The position numbers were made by a program, and so were the translations under genes. From Pezicula radicicola (lineage: Eukaryota > Ascomycota > Leotiomycetes > Helotiales > Dermateaceae): a stretch of DNA of 64,000 nt. A model generated the notes under the pieces. It did no database searches. It was not told the DNA's origin and saw only the letters and a list, made by a program, of their open reading frames with translations. Below are positions 1 to 11,387 of this stretch, piece by piece (positions within the stretch are counted from its first letter, which is position 1; each line of letters begins with the position of its first letter). Location: positions 436,766-500,765 of the forward strand of contig PDUO01000021.1 in NCBI GenBank assembly GCA_003008705.1, given 5' to 3'.

Positions 1-842
1 GTTGCGTCTTTCTCATCGGCCTTCCTTTTGTTCTTGTTGGGTTCTCCTAAATTTCCAGCAACCTTTTTCCCTGCTTTGTTCTTCTGGCCAGCTTCCTTTC
101 TGTCATCTTTAGGTTCCTGCTTGCCCCCCTCAATAACATCAATCATCCCTCTGAATCCACTCCTTTTCAAGCCCTCGTTGACTACCACTGCTCTAGGATT
201 CACCCCTAAACCCTCCTCAGCCCTATCCCTACTCATTCCCCACACACAAAGCAGATTAACCACATCAGCAGGGTGCCTAATCCCTAACAAATTTGTCGCT
301 TCACTGCTTATAATTATGCCTCTACCACTTGTGGCCCTCAGGATACCCAGCGCACCACTTATAAAATTTGTTCTCGCAGTCGAGTCGCCCATTGTGCCTT
401 GTGCATAGCAGATTTCGAAGAAAATGCCGCGATTGACAGCAGTCATCGCTTGCTTTGGTCGAAATGGGAAGCTGAATCGTTGCGTGAGGTCGAGGGAGAT
501 GATTGAGTGGTGATCGAGGGTCAGACATGCTGATAGATAGGCTTTCTCGGTTGTAGGCCGTAATGCAAGAATGTCGTAAGCTCTGACAAGTTCTGGGAGG
601 CGATGGTTGAGGGTAGGATCAGCGATATGAAGAGTGCAACGGCGGAGGAGTGTTGTATTCTTAGGTACCGTAAATTGTTGCGTAAGTGGTATCGGATTGA
701 TGATTTGCGATGGGAGAGCCCCCGTGATCGTATGGTTAAGAGCCACAGCATTATATCCTTCTTGTGAGAGGAAGGAGACAGTACGTTGTAGCTCTTCGGT
801 GGGTTGCGTCGTAGACCATGGAATATTAAGGTCGTATAACAT
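1..842 (-). CDS. RPP1: RNase P/MRP protein subunit Rpp1 (p30), 3' end outside window
   Basis: Rpp1/p30 is a protein subunit of nuclear RNase P (tRNA 5' maturation) and RNase MRP (rRNA processing). A single open frame runs from an ATG at 842 down to base 1 with no stop, giving 280 visible codons. The N-terminus MLYDLNIPWS and the following segment EGYNAVALNHTI match the start of the p30 TIM-barrel-like domain. A central stretch with ILALRPTTEKAYLSAC and later GALGILRATSGRGIIISSEA fits the family. The visible C-terminus becomes lysine-rich (KNKAGKKVAGN...), as is usual for fungal copies. Yeast Rpp1 is 293 aa, so little may be missing. It is divergent from the CK2 alpha gene. Identification rests on remembered family sequence; the start is the only ATG that gives the conserved N-terminus. 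Confidence 0.85.
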   Translation of the reverse strand, partial: MLYDLNIPWSTTQPTEELQRTVSFLSQEGYNAVALNHTITGALPSQIINPIPLTQQFTVPKNTTLLRRCTLHIADPTLNHRLPELVRAYDILALRPTTEKAYLSACLTLDHHSIISLDLTQRFSFPFRPKQAMTAVNRGIFFEICYAQGTMGDSTARTNFISGALGILRATSGRGIIISSEATNLLGIRHPADVVNLLCVWGMSRDRAEEGLGVNPRAVVVNEGLKRSGFRGMIDVIEGGKQEPKDDRKEAGQKNKAGKKVAGNLGEPNKNKRKADEKDA

Positions 843-1306
843 AGTGACTTCGCTCTAGATGTTTCAATTTGGTAGGTATCTTTGTGCTGCAGCTTCCCAT
901 GGTCTTCAGAAATATAAGAAAACGTTGCTTAAAATCCTGCGCGGTAAGTACCTATGACTGATGATCGCGTTCTTCAAAGTGCTAGCACCAAGCTACGAGT
1001 CGTCAAAAATCTTTAGCCTTATCGCTGGTCCCGTGATGTGAGCCATCTTAAGCCTTTTCCAGGTTCGCTTCGTAGTTCAGGTGGTTGGAGGGGTCGCAAT
1101 TATTGATCAACTTCAATCAGCCTACTTACTTGTATATCTGCGGGGACCTCTGACGAACACTTTGAGAGAAGGCTTCAATCCTTCCCTTCGATCCCCCGAC
1201 GTCGCGCTCCACAGTCTATCTCCACGATCAACGTCGCTCACGAACGAACTCCTTCGTCGCCATTATCCGTTTTGCGCTGTGCCTTGCCTAGCAGGCCGGC
1301 TGCGAA
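843..1306. promoter_or_regulatory. Divergent promoter region RPP1 / CK2 alpha
   Basis: These 464 bp lie between the start codons of two divergently read genes and must hold both promoters and 5' leaders. I see no long open frame with coding character and no clear TATA box or named operator. Confidence 0.5.
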
Positions 1307-2661
1307 ATGGCTCGCGTCTACGCTGATGTCAACCAGCAGATGCCCCGGTCATACTGGGACTATGACAGCGTCAACATTACTTGGGGTGTCTTGGAGAATT
1401 ATGAGGTTGTGCGAAAGATTGGTGAGTCAAAGCGCTCTACTCTCGTCCGAAGACCGCTACTGACATATTCTGATCTAGGAAGAGGGAAATACTCTGAAGT
1501 CTTCGAAGGCATCAACGTCGTGAACTACCAGAAATGCGTCATTAAGGTCCTGAAGCCGGTCAAGAAGAAGAAGATCAAGAGGGAAATCAAGATTCTACAG
1601 AATCTGTCTGGTGGTCCCAATATTGTAGCGCTCCTCGATGTGGTTAGGGACAGTCAAGTAAATCACTCCTCTCGCATTCCCGGCATCGATGTTGAAGCTG
1701 TTCCCAAAGCTGGGGGTGGCAAGTCTGCAACTGATGGATATTTTCTCTCTGAAGATGAAACAGACGACTCATATTATATGCAGAGCAAGACGCCATCGTT
1801 GATATTCGAATTCGTCAACAACACAGATTTCCGGAGCTTGTACCCAAAGTTCGTCGATTACGATGTTCGGTATTACATCTATGAGCTCCTGAAGGTAATG
1901 AATTATGGTGCACTGGAGAGTAATAGGTTGCTGAATATGTATAGGCACTGGACTTTTGCCATAGCAAGGGAATAATGCATCGAGATGTGAAGCCTCATAA
2001 TGTCATGATTGACCACGAGAACAGGAAGGTTAGTCTGGGTCTTTCTGCACGCCGAGGAATATAGCTCACTTCTCTAGTTACGACTCATTGATTGGGGTCT
2101 CGCCGAATTCTACCACCAAGGAACTGAATACAACGTTCGTGTTGCCTCAAGATACTTTAAGGGCCCCGAGCTTTTGGTAGACTTCCAGGAATATGATTAT
2201 TCATTGGACATGTGGTCATTGGGTGCTATGTTTGCCTCCATGATTTTCCGCAAAGAGCCATTCTTCCACGGAAACAGTAATTCGGACCAACTGGTGAAGA
2301 TTGCCAAAGTTTTGGGTACCGAAGACTTGTTCGACTACCTAGACAAGTATGAGATCGAACTTGACGCCCAATACGATGATATCCTGGGAAGGTTTCCAAA
2401 GAAGAACTGGCATAGCTTTGTCAATTCTGAGAACCAGAGATTCGTCAGCAACGAGGCCATCGATTTCTTGGATAAATTACTGCGTTATGATCATCAGGTG
2501 AATATAGGAGCCTCGGCGTTGAACCAAATAGAATGCTGATGACTAAGTAGGAACGCTTGACTGCAAAGGAGGCTATGGCGCATGCTTTCTTCGCGCCAGT
2601 ACGAGCCAACGAACAAGCTCGTCTCACTGCTGGAAGCTCCTCAGCAACCGCGGCAGTATAA
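1307..2661 (+). CDS. CKA1: Casein kinase II catalytic subunit alpha
   Basis: This is the constitutively active acidophilic Ser/Thr kinase of CK2, acting in nucleus and cytoplasm. Exons: 1307-1421, 1479-1657, 1784-1894, 1945-2028, 2078-2497, 2551-2661, giving 339 aa. Visible kinase features are the glycine loop [12 protein letters not shown], the basic [15 protein letters not shown] stretch typical of CK2 alpha, catalytic [12 protein letters not shown], the CK2-specific DWG in place of DFG, and [15 protein letters not shown]. The intron at 1658-1783 is 126 nt, a multiple of three, and has no in-frame stop. If retained, the protein is 381 aa with a 42-residue insert. Splicing it out gives [15 protein letters not shown], which aligns without a gap to other CK2 alpha proteins, so I take the spliced form as the main product. 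The gene is divergent from RPP1 and convergent with the Atg6 gene. Confidence 0.93.
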
Positions 2662-3271
2662 AGCGACTCACAAAAGACAAAGCTTCTGAGTTTGTCAGAC
2701 GAGTTCGAGGAGTGCTTACAACTGCGCCAACCGCAAGCGTTGCGACTCAATTGCGCAACAAACAATATATTACGTCTTCTTTCTCGGCCGTCAATGACCT
2801 TGGCAACCAAACATCAGGAACGGAATACTTTTTTTCCTTTTTACCATTGAGCACGAGGGAACGTTACGACGATGATATAAACTGGTGGGGTGTGATGGAA
2901 CGGGGCGTTTTTTTTATTGTTTGATTCACTAAAGACCTTGATTGCATACCGGCACTCATAATTCTCCATGAGCATGGAAATGGACGCGATGATTCTGTGT
3001 AGATAGCATTCAATGCAAGCAGGACTGCGAGACTTTCCTAGACAATAACTGGTCAAAAAGGAAGTGCGACCAAAAGGTCATCCGTATTAGAGTCTTTTTT
3101 GAAAACCCCTTCTTACTATGTCCTCAAAGCGTGCATGTCTTCGTCAATTTCTACCTTGCAGAACGCAGCCAATGCTCTACTTATTTGACGCCCTTCACAA
3201 GCCATTCCATGCCGTAACGCCATGTTATATTATCCCAGGGAAAACCTCACCCACAACCAAGAGTCATATAT
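2662..3271. other. Convergent 3' intergenic region
   Basis: These 610 bp separate the stop codons of the CK2 alpha and Atg6 genes and should hold both 3' UTRs. Short open frames here have no recognisable content, and I see no repeat or RNA gene. Confidence 0.5.
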
Positions 3272-4813
3272 CTACACTCTTCTCATATCTGTAGCATTAA
3301 CATTACTGGCATGGGCTAGCAAGAACTTACAACAAGTAAGTGTAAACTTGCAAGCCCTGCTCCACGACTCGTCATTTTGCGCAATGCCTAGCTTGATACT
3401 CTCATTCCCGATTCTCTCGCCAGAGATAGCATAAGGTAAGGTCAGAACCCTACCATCCTTGGCCGTCTCTTTCTCTACAAAGACACCCAGCTGTCGCATA
3501 CATTCTAGAAACGCTTCCATTGCGATATCAAATTTGCGGTGCATAAATGTAAGGCCAAGGGGCATATCCCCAGAGGAGTAAAGCTCGAGGATAGACTTTT
3601 TGGGTGGTCGTGTGGATCGCAATGAGCTATTGCGGCCAGAGGATACAGGTGGGTAGTGGTCGTAACGGATTATACGTGAGGTAGAGCCCATAGGTTGAAG
3701 TTCGTAACCGTCGAATTTGAACCCCAGACGTTCGGCAACAGTAGCAAGGAGGAGAACAGTGTGTCCCCATGCTGCGTTGATCTCTGGCCAGTCTACTGGT
3801 ACATTTGATAGACGTCCAAGACGAAGGCCATTAATAGTACCAAAGTTTCCATCATGAGAAATACAAAAGGCGTCATTGTAGACATTTGTCCTCTGTAGTT
3901 TTTCCAGCTGTTGAGAATCGTGATCGTATTGTAGATTGACACTATCCCGTATATTCTGAAATTCGGAAAGCTTCATGGCAAAAGCATTTCTGGATCTCCA
4001 GAATTTCTCTTCTTCCCCATCCAAAGCACGAGCTTCCTCCTCAAGTTCGGCGAGCTCCTCGTCTACAGCTGTCTTCTCTTTCTCTAGCTTGACTAAATCT
4101 TCGAATGCCGCAGCCTCTTCTGCTCGAGCTTTGGCTAGCTTTTCTGTAGATTCTTTGATCTCTTCTTCCGTTGGGATGTTTGAGTTAACCTGCTTCAAGT
4201 ATCCAACATATGCATCACGCTCTTTCGTTGCTGTCTCCAGTCGCTTCTGAAGACGATCCACAAGTAGCTCCGTGCATTCAACACATATTGGGTGGTCAAT
4301 ATCCGAGCGCGCAGACAGTATTTCGAATAGCTTTGTGACCCTCTCCATATCTTGCGACACTGCCTTCCCCTCGTCGTCTGCGCCGTCCAGACTCGCGATC
4401 TCGTCATATTTTTGACCAAACTTTTCTGGCGACCTTACTGGGGCTGGAGGTACCACTTGCGACTCAGTCAACATAACAAAAGACATAGCGGGGTTGCCTC
4501 CCATCGTGGCAGACATGGAGGGATCGTTTCGACGTGGTGTTGTGATATTCCGCCTTATCATTGGTGACGTAGGGTTCTTATTAAGGCGATCATAGAGCTG
4601 TTTCCTTTCTTGCGGATAAGCTGGCCGTGAAGGGCTGACATTCTTGGATTGCTGTTGTGAAGAGGCACCTAGACTGGGAATCAGATTGGTTGCGCCGAGA
4701 CCTTGTGATGAGTGAGAGGTTAACTCACCGACTAATAAATCAAATGCTGCCGGGTTAAGATCTTCCAGAGAACTGTCCAGCTTAAGGGGTGTGCGACACT
4801 TCTGGCAATACAT
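3272..4813 (-). CDS. ATG6: Beclin 1 / Atg6 (Vps30) autophagy protein
   Basis: Atg6 is the regulatory subunit of the Vps34 phosphatidylinositol 3-kinase complexes used in autophagosome formation and vacuolar protein sorting. It is a single-exon gene of 513 aa, with the ATG at 4813. The upstream in-frame codon at 4822 is TTG and not a start. The N-terminus MYCQKCRTPLKLD carries the CxxC found in Beclins. A charged central segment (roughly residues 190-310, EELAELEEEARALDGEEEKF) is a coiled coil. The C-terminal BARA domain is clear, with GRLSNVPVDWPEINAAWG, LGFKFDGYELQPMGS and SIWRAC-equivalent ESWSRACKFTLTCCKFLLA near the end. The absence of introns is notable beside its intron-containing neighbours. 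Confidence 0.93.
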   Translation of the reverse strand: MYCQKCRTPLKLDSSLEDLNPAAFDLLVGELTSHSSQGLGATNLIPSLGASSQQQSKNVSPSRPAYPQERKQLYDRLNKNPTSPMIRRNITTPRRNDPSMSATMGGNPAMSFVMLTESQVVPPAPVRSPEKFGQKYDEIASLDGADDEGKAVSQDMERVTKLFEILSARSDIDHPICVECTELLVDRLQKRLETATKERDAYVGYLKQVNSNIPTEEEIKESTEKLAKARAEEAAAFEDLVKLEKEKTAVDEELAELEEEARALDGEEEKFWRSRNAFAMKLSEFQNIRDSVNLQYDHDSQQLEKLQRTNVYNDAFCISHDGNFGTINGLRLGRLSNVPVDWPEINAAWGHTVLLLATVAERLGFKFDGYELQPMGSTSRIIRYDHYPPVSSGRNSSLRSTRPPKKSILELYSSGDMPLGLTFMHRKFDIAMEAFLECMRQLGVFVEKETAKDGRVLTLPYAISGERIGNESIKLGIAQNDESWSRACKFTLTCCKFLLAHASNVNATDMRRV

Positions 4814-5132
4814 CTTGCACAAGTATTCACATAGTCGCTTTACTTGTATGCTGCATTTGTTCTGTGAGCTCGCACGTCGTCGTAAGGCTGTGGAAACCCA
4901 GTCAGTGAGGTCACTTATGCAATATTAAATTATGCAAGGCTGAATGCGATCTTAAATTATTTGTGTAAGTTATGCTCGCTACCAGCCACTTTAATGCTAC
5001 CGCGTTCTGGACGCGTCAAGGTTTAACGACAACCCTCACTCCATGAGGCTATGTGCTTTTTCCTGTCAAAGGCCCATTTCCAGATTCTGCAGGTTTTGAG
5101 TTGTTGCTAAAAGAATTTTCTACATCAGCAAT
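4814..5132. promoter_or_regulatory. Divergent promoter region ATG6 / Scm3
   Basis: This 319-bp spacer lies between two divergent start codons. It contains an AT-rich core near 4918-4970. I can name no specific binding site. Confidence 0.45.
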
Positions 5133-8100
5133 ATGGAACCTCCCCCAAAAAGACAACGTCTAGAGAATTCGGCGCATCACGACTTCGTGCGGGGTTCACA
5201 TGAGCATGCCTACAATAACTACGGAGCGCAAGACCTTGATCTTATGGATGAAGATCCCGAAGAAATAGACCTTGGATTTGAGCTTGAGGATGATTGGGAC
5301 GACAATGAAGATCCCGCACACGAACTCCAGCAAAGGCGAGCCCGGCTTGATAACAAGCTAAAATCCACCTTCGAGTCAATCTTCGAGAAGTACGGAAAGG
5401 ATTTCGATGGAATCGGTGATGAGATTGATCTGTATACGGGGACGATTCTTGTTAATAATGGCCATATAATGGATATGGAGGATGAGAGGGACGCTGGGGA
5501 TCGCACTGGAAGCAGCATGCTGCAGGCACTTGCAGCGGAGTCGGACCAGGAGACTAGTAGCTCTGTGGATGATGGCGAGGAGGAGGACCAGCCGGACTAC
5601 TACGACGAGGAAGAAAATGAAGAAGGGAATGGAGATAACGAGGGATCTGAGGGTGAGGAAAGCGACAATGAGCAAGCAGACGACGAAGATGAGAGAGGAA
5701 GCTCTAGCGAAGATTCGGAAATGGACGAAGAGGATATGATACTGCGCGGGATTCAACCGCCAATTACAAAACCAGGAAAACAACGGATCCAGTCTGAAGT
5801 ACCGGCTCAGGCAATTATACCTCCTGCACACCGCGATGGTGATCTGCGAAATACGGCTGCCTCCAAACCACAAAAACGGAGTGCGACGTTACCGGTTGAA
5901 TCGGATATATTAACACAATTTGGTCCTAGAATTGGCCCAGAAATAATCCGATACATTTCACAACAGCGAGTGGTAGACGATGGAAATATTGAACCTGCGT
6001 GGCGTGTACCTAGCATTGCAAAAGAATCCGCACCTGAGGAAAGCAGTATCCAAGCAGCCTGGCGTGCACCCAATATTCCCACAGCAACTTCCAGTCAACG
6101 GCCCATACTAAAGTCTATTTTGGCTCAACCGCAGATCAATCGTACTCCATCACCCGATCCAGGTCTCTCTATCTGGGCTCCAGAAGGAACATCCAGGAAA
6201 TCCGTTGGTCCCAGAAAAGCACGCTGCGCATTCACCGCAGAGGATGATGCTCTTATCGTTGAGTGGCTTGCAAAAGCCCGCCAGCAAGGTATTCCGCCAC
6301 GTTCTGAGCGGCTATGGCAGCAATTGGAGCTTAAGGTAAAGTGTAGTAGCGCGAATCACAAAACACCCTACTGATATTTCTACAGAATTCAAGGCATACG
6401 GCAAATGTCTGGAAGAAACGGTGTTTTAAGCAGTTCAGACATCTAACCGTAGATCAAGGTGATGGTTCCGAGCAATCTCCCGTTAATTCATTTCAGATCC
6501 CAGTAACAGAACCCTCTCATTCACAACATCCACTTCAAAATCATTCCTCACTACCACAGACCTCGGTCCCACCAAACCCGACTGCAGAGTCCTCACCACT
6601 TCAGAAACATCAGAGCAAGTATACTGTCGAACCTGCCGCCCAACCCGTAGTATTGCAATTTGAAAATGTCCGCCCTGTTTCTTCCTATCGCTCAGCTTCC
6701 CAGCGTCCTTCTCGAGTTCGTCAACCCCCTCAGCGCGATTCCACATTGGTCAACTGGACGGATGTTACAGCTGTTATCGAACAAACGGATCCTGAATTGC
6801 ATGCCGGATTACTCGAGGACGCTAAAGCATCTGAGACATACCACCCCCCAAAACAGGAGTCTTTAAGCCCTGTAGCAAATCAAACAGTCTTACTCTCTTC
6901 CCACGATCCTGAGATGGCCATTCCCCAACTGTTTTCTCGCTTATACCCAGTTAACGAGTTGGAGACCCCTTCTGAGGAAATGAAAGTTATACCCGACTCC
7001 CAAAGCCCCACCAACGTATCACAAAGACCGACGAGCTCCAAGCCTCCGGAGGTTTTCCAGCGTAATACCATTGATCCGTCTTATATGTTTTCAGATGATG
7101 AGGATTCTGCATTGCCACTAGAAAGGAAGAAAAGGCCATTTTCGTTTTTGTCGAAGCCCGAGCCTGAAATTCCCGTCTCGACCTCTTCATTCCACACTCG
7201 GCCGTCGCCTATTCTCTCTGCAATAGACGTAGTAGACAGCACACCTGTTTCGAATAACGAACCGTATGGTAAAGTGAGGCGAAAACTCGGCTCTTCGAAC
7301 CGAGGTAACTTAACACCCAATAATGATATAGATCATAAAGACGAGGAACCATCATCGATTTTAGCAGAAAAGAAACCTCCAAGTACTGAAACGCCTAAGA
7401 CGAATGGTACTCCTGCAGCGAGTATACTGCCTTGTCCACGACCCGACTGCCAGAAGACTTATAGCAAGCCTTGGAACCTTAAGAACCACCTTCTGGACCA
7501 CAAGAGGAAGGAGAGGCTGGCCGCCGAGTTAGCAAAAGCTCCAAAATTCCTCGAATGGGATGATTTCGATGAACTAAGTTTGGGTCCAGAAGATTTTATT
7601 GAGATATCCTCAAAAACGAAACCTCGCAACCAGTTAGAAACTCCGCCTTGTATTCGCCTCAAGCGTGAGGAGACTGTATTTTCTGGGCTTCCTAGCCATA
7701 TAACTCCACTACAAAATACGGAAAGCAGTCACGAATTTGACCTGGATGACTTTGATGAACTGGCCCGAGACGATTTCGAGTTAGCGTCTTTGCCACCACT
7801 GACAAAGCCCACCAACTCACAACCTCCCAGGAAGGGCAAGGGAAGAAGACCTGCGTCTGCAATAGCTGAGAAACCTAAACAGGCAGATGGCTTAGGCGGC
7901 GAACTATCACGGCCAGCCACTGTTAAAGGAAACCGACAACTTGATTTCAAAGTGCCAGCAATTCAGACAGCCACCTTGGCCAGCAGTACCAGCTCACCCA
8001 TTACAACTCGGTATACGAAAGTATACGCGATGGAGGTCAATGGTATCACTGTCATGCGTCGTCGCAAAGATAACTGGTTGAATGCCACACATATCTTGAA

Positions 8101-8743
8101 ATTAGCTGGCTTAAGAAACGACAGACTCAGAGAGGCTCAAGCAAAGGAGGTATTGCCTGGGCTACATGAAAGAGTGCAGAGTGGTGGGCCATATCAAGGC
8201 ATCTGGGTCACTTTCGAAAGGGGTCTTGAGCTATGCAAGCAACACGGTATAGAGGAACTATTGCGACCTCTTCTAGTCATTGAGCCAGACGACCCAGAAT
8301 TTCCAGATCCCAAGGCCGGTTCCAAGAGGAAATTCGACCAAATTGTAACTCCATCTTCATCTGTATCCTCGCCGCCACGGCGAACCGAGGTAGAAGACTC
8401 AGCAGCAGAATCAGGTCTCTCTTCGTCAATAATAGAGTCATCCCCTATGAACCTCCGAAGTCGCCAGAGAGACACTGCCGGGATCAGTCCACAGCACACA
8501 AGACAATCCGGGTGTGCCAGGGTAACATCCAATCTTATGGTGCTCATCACTCCTGTAAAGACAGAGACACGAGACACAATGATGCATGGCGGTTTGTCGG
8601 GTCAGGACACGATCCCTCGAGCTAGTAGTGTGGTGAAGACTCCAGGGGGAACTTTACGTCGGTGTGGCCTTGATGGATTCCGATGTGAGCGAGTCTTCTG
8701 TATGAAGTGTGTCTCGCCAACAAAGTTGGAGTCCATGGATTAG
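5133..8743 (+). CDS. SCM3: Scm3/HJURP-type CENP-A chaperone with Myb, C2H2 and APSES/KilA-N domains
   Basis: Scm3 is the chaperone that brings CENP-A/H4 to centromeres. Exons: 5133-6335 and 6386-8743, 1186 aa. Residues about 70-115 form the Scm3 domain (LKSTFESIFEKYGKDF, GIGDEIDLYTG, VNNGHI). An acidic tract follows (about 150-205). A Myb-like domain spans the intron (about 367-418: FTAEDDALIVEWLAKA ... TANVWKKRCFKQF). One C2H2 finger lies near 751-775 (CPRPDCQKTYSKPWNLKNH). An APSES/KilA-N domain lies near 945-1030 (VYAMEVNGITVMRRRKDNWL, NATHILKLAGL, YQGIWVTFERGLELC). A small cysteine cluster sits near the C-terminus (CGLDGFRCERVFCMKC). Filamentous-fungal Scm3 proteins are known to carry extra Myb, zinc-finger and Cys-rich modules; the APSES module I know less well in this context. 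The assignment is firm for the domains and inferred for centromere function. Confidence 0.88.
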
Positions 8744-9945
8744 AGGTTTACATCTCAGTTTGCTCCATTTCATGTCGTACTACATATGTAGACCATACCT
8801 ATAGTAATCTGAATCAATGACACCTTCTAGTATTGGAAGACAACACACCTTCATTTACTCCCGCTTCGTAACCTATAAAGTACTCGCCGTCTCCTTTTTT
8901 GGTCGAGTGGACACTAATACTCCTCTTTCCTAATCAGCCTGCTAAACTGCTTACTGCTGCTTGATAATAATGCGTATGTGTATTTTCCAATGCCTTACTT
9001 CAATTTCTGACTTCCGAGAAAGCATAGATAACTCTTGCTGAAAATCTGATGAACCTGTCTCGCTTAACTTATAAACAGCAACCGGGCAAACGATTCACTT
9101 ATCTCGAACTAAAACTCCCCAAATCTTGATTCAAATAGCAAGGCAATCAATCATCAAGAGATAATTTCTGTGTAAGGAAGCTTCTGCACTCTGCACTAGC
9201 GATATACGGCAAAAGTATAATTTAGAACTAAATACAGAGTTACCTCCGCATTTGAGGAAGCTAGTGCCAACGACCGATTTGCAACAAAACTGGAGGTTGG
9301 TATTAAGCTCTGTATTTTAGAGCAGGATAGTACTTCGTAGGGAGCTTGTACGAACTAACGATATGCAATGAAAGTGTAATTCAGGACTAGGTACCGAGTA
9401 AGCTTTACACTCGAACAAACTAATACAGTACTAACTACTGACTTAGCGGCTTGGAACAAAACTACAGTAGAGGTTAGTATTAAACTCTATGCTATAGGAA
9501 ACTAGCACAAAGAAGGAGTATGTAATAAAATTCCGGATTTGTTTTAGACTCTGCTGAGTCCACTAGGTACCTTCTTATCTATTCTATACTGCGACCAATA
9601 GACATCTGAACATGAGTCTTCTAGTGTATGCCTTAGGTAATGTACAGTCTCAGATCCCATCATCGTACGCTGATTAACTTGAGAGTTCTTACTTGTTTTT
9701 AAACCATACTGCATGTAGGAAAGATGAATGCACATGACCTTCATCTTATGTGATTACTACTAGTCAGAGCACAATTGAAAGTCCTAACGATACTAGTTAT
9801 GTGTTATGAATTATTAATGATATCATTTATGGTATATCCCTTCCTTTCCTTCTCTATTCATGTGCTCCTATTATCCAACCTGTGTATTAAGTCTTAAGAT
9901 CACATCGCAGTAGCCCTCCCAAAGCAGCGTATACTCAATCTTCAC
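8744..9945. other. Convergent intergenic region with degenerate duplication
   Basis: This region lies between the stops of the Scm3 and PAP2 genes. Apart from the repeat at 9201-9497 it is AT-rich with no coding signal. A short palindrome, gactctgctgagtc, occurs near 9547-9560. Confidence 0.5.
9201..9497. repeat. Degenerate tandem duplication with transition-type divergence
   Basis: Two diverged copies lie at about 9201-9320 and 9360-9497. Matching pairs include gatatacggcaaaagtataa / gatatgcaatgaaagtgtaa, ttagaactaaatacagag / tcaggactaggtaccgag, and aggttggtattaagctctgt / aggttagtattaaactctat. Most substitutions between the copies are C/T or A/G transitions, which fits RIP acting on a duplicated sequence. 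Confidence 0.6.
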
Positions 9946-11387
9946 TCACCCCCGCAACACACCCTTCACAAGCCACTGCTCCTCTTCAATCTCAACTATA
10001 ACACTCTCAGGCTTATGAATCCTCACAACCCATAAGAACCAATCCTCAACAACTAGTAGATTAAGCAAAACATCATTTCCCCACCATGCAACAGCACATA
10101 CCATAGCACCGGCAACAGCATCTAGTAGGAAATGATTTGCTGTTGCAATTATGGCAACTAAAATGATGGTTGGGTATAGAGTACCGACTGAAATGCAAAG
10201 GAGGCGTCTCCATGATGGCAGGGTTATTCTTGGTGCGAGTGTGGGATGTGATCTGTTGAACAAAGGGAGGATGAAGAATTTGGTAGATGGGTGGGCAGGG
10301 TTGAGTGGGATTGTAGCAATGGTGAGACCAATTAGGAGGGAGTATCCAAAGTGGAGAGAGGGCATAGCTGCGAATTTGTTTGTGAAGCGATTGTCAGTCC
10401 AGATAGAGCCTTCGCCATGAGGACCATGGACAGTGTCGACAAAGCTATGTATATTTAGCTTGCAACCTTGGATTCATGTGAAGAAAAGCTTACCCATAGC
10501 TTCTAGCCAGCTCCCCGGTCTCTGTGTCTGTAGTATCAGCGCTCAAGAGCCTCGGTGGCATGCACGGCCACACAGTGAAGATGATAAAAGCGAGAAGGTT
10601 GCAGAATGCCATTGTCCTGCGCCTTGATTCATATAATCTTGGGCCAGCAGGTGATCCTTTCGCGTGTCCAATGTCCTTCCCACTCTGTCGCTCATCTATA
10701 CGATTTCTAGTGTTGGTGTAGTAAAACAGCCAAATGAGAAATGCAATCGAGCCTGGAATGTGGATAAACGAATAAATACGGTTGATCCATATCATAAGGA
10801 AGACTTTAGGCATGAAGAATTTCTGTATGGCCAACTCCCAGAAAATGTGCAATTTTTCTTCGAGAACAATGAGCTGCAGCGCATGCTTCTCAGCTGCATG
10901 TACGGTACCCTCGACTATCCAGACGGCTGTTGCCGCTCTGCCAAGTTGATATACCTGAAATTAAGTTTAGCGACGTACACTAGCATGTTGGCGAGCTCCT
11001 TACCCAATATATTAAAGCCCAGTACCAGCATTCCACTAAGAATGGAAGTCTCTCAAGAAGCCGACTCAGAAGATACCCCCGAAATCTCCTTGTATTCGGA
11101 GTCACAACCTGTGTCTCAATTCCCCAAACTCCAAGTCTTCTTGTGCGCCATTTAGGCTCTTGTGCTCTAAGCAAAGATGGCGAAGATGATCTTGATTCGA
11201 GATCCTCGATAAGCGCATCCGCGTCTCCCGGTTTGTTTACGAGATCGTTTGATATCCTCCTAACATCAGCCGGTCTAAGGAAGTAGCCTCGCCTGCGACC
11301 AGGCGCAAAGTCTCGATTGATCCAAGTGCCGCAGATGAGAAGAGCGACAACCACGAGCGGCTCTGCTACAGCACCTATTCCACCCAT
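9946..11387 (-). CDS. PAP2-superfamily integral membrane protein (Aur1/inositolphosphotransferase-like)
   Basis: Exons on the minus strand: 11387-11004, 10954-10494, 10444-9946, 447 aa. I chose the ATG at 11387 (MGGIGAVAEPLVVVALL) because the more upstream in-frame codon is GTG. The protein has several hydrophobic segments, beginning with one at residues 8-24. Two phosphatase/transferase signatures of the PAP2 fold are visible: MPSLHFGYS at about 309-317 and NHFLLD at about 385-390, whose histidines 313 and 386 and Asp390 would be the active-site residues. This arrangement is like the Aur1-type lipid inositolphosphotransferases, but the substrate cannot be read from the sequence. It is convergent with the Scm3 gene. 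Confidence 0.8.

Noticed and set aside
28..408. 126-codon plus-strand frame
   Set aside because: It lies antisense to the well-supported RPP1 frame and has no recognisable content.
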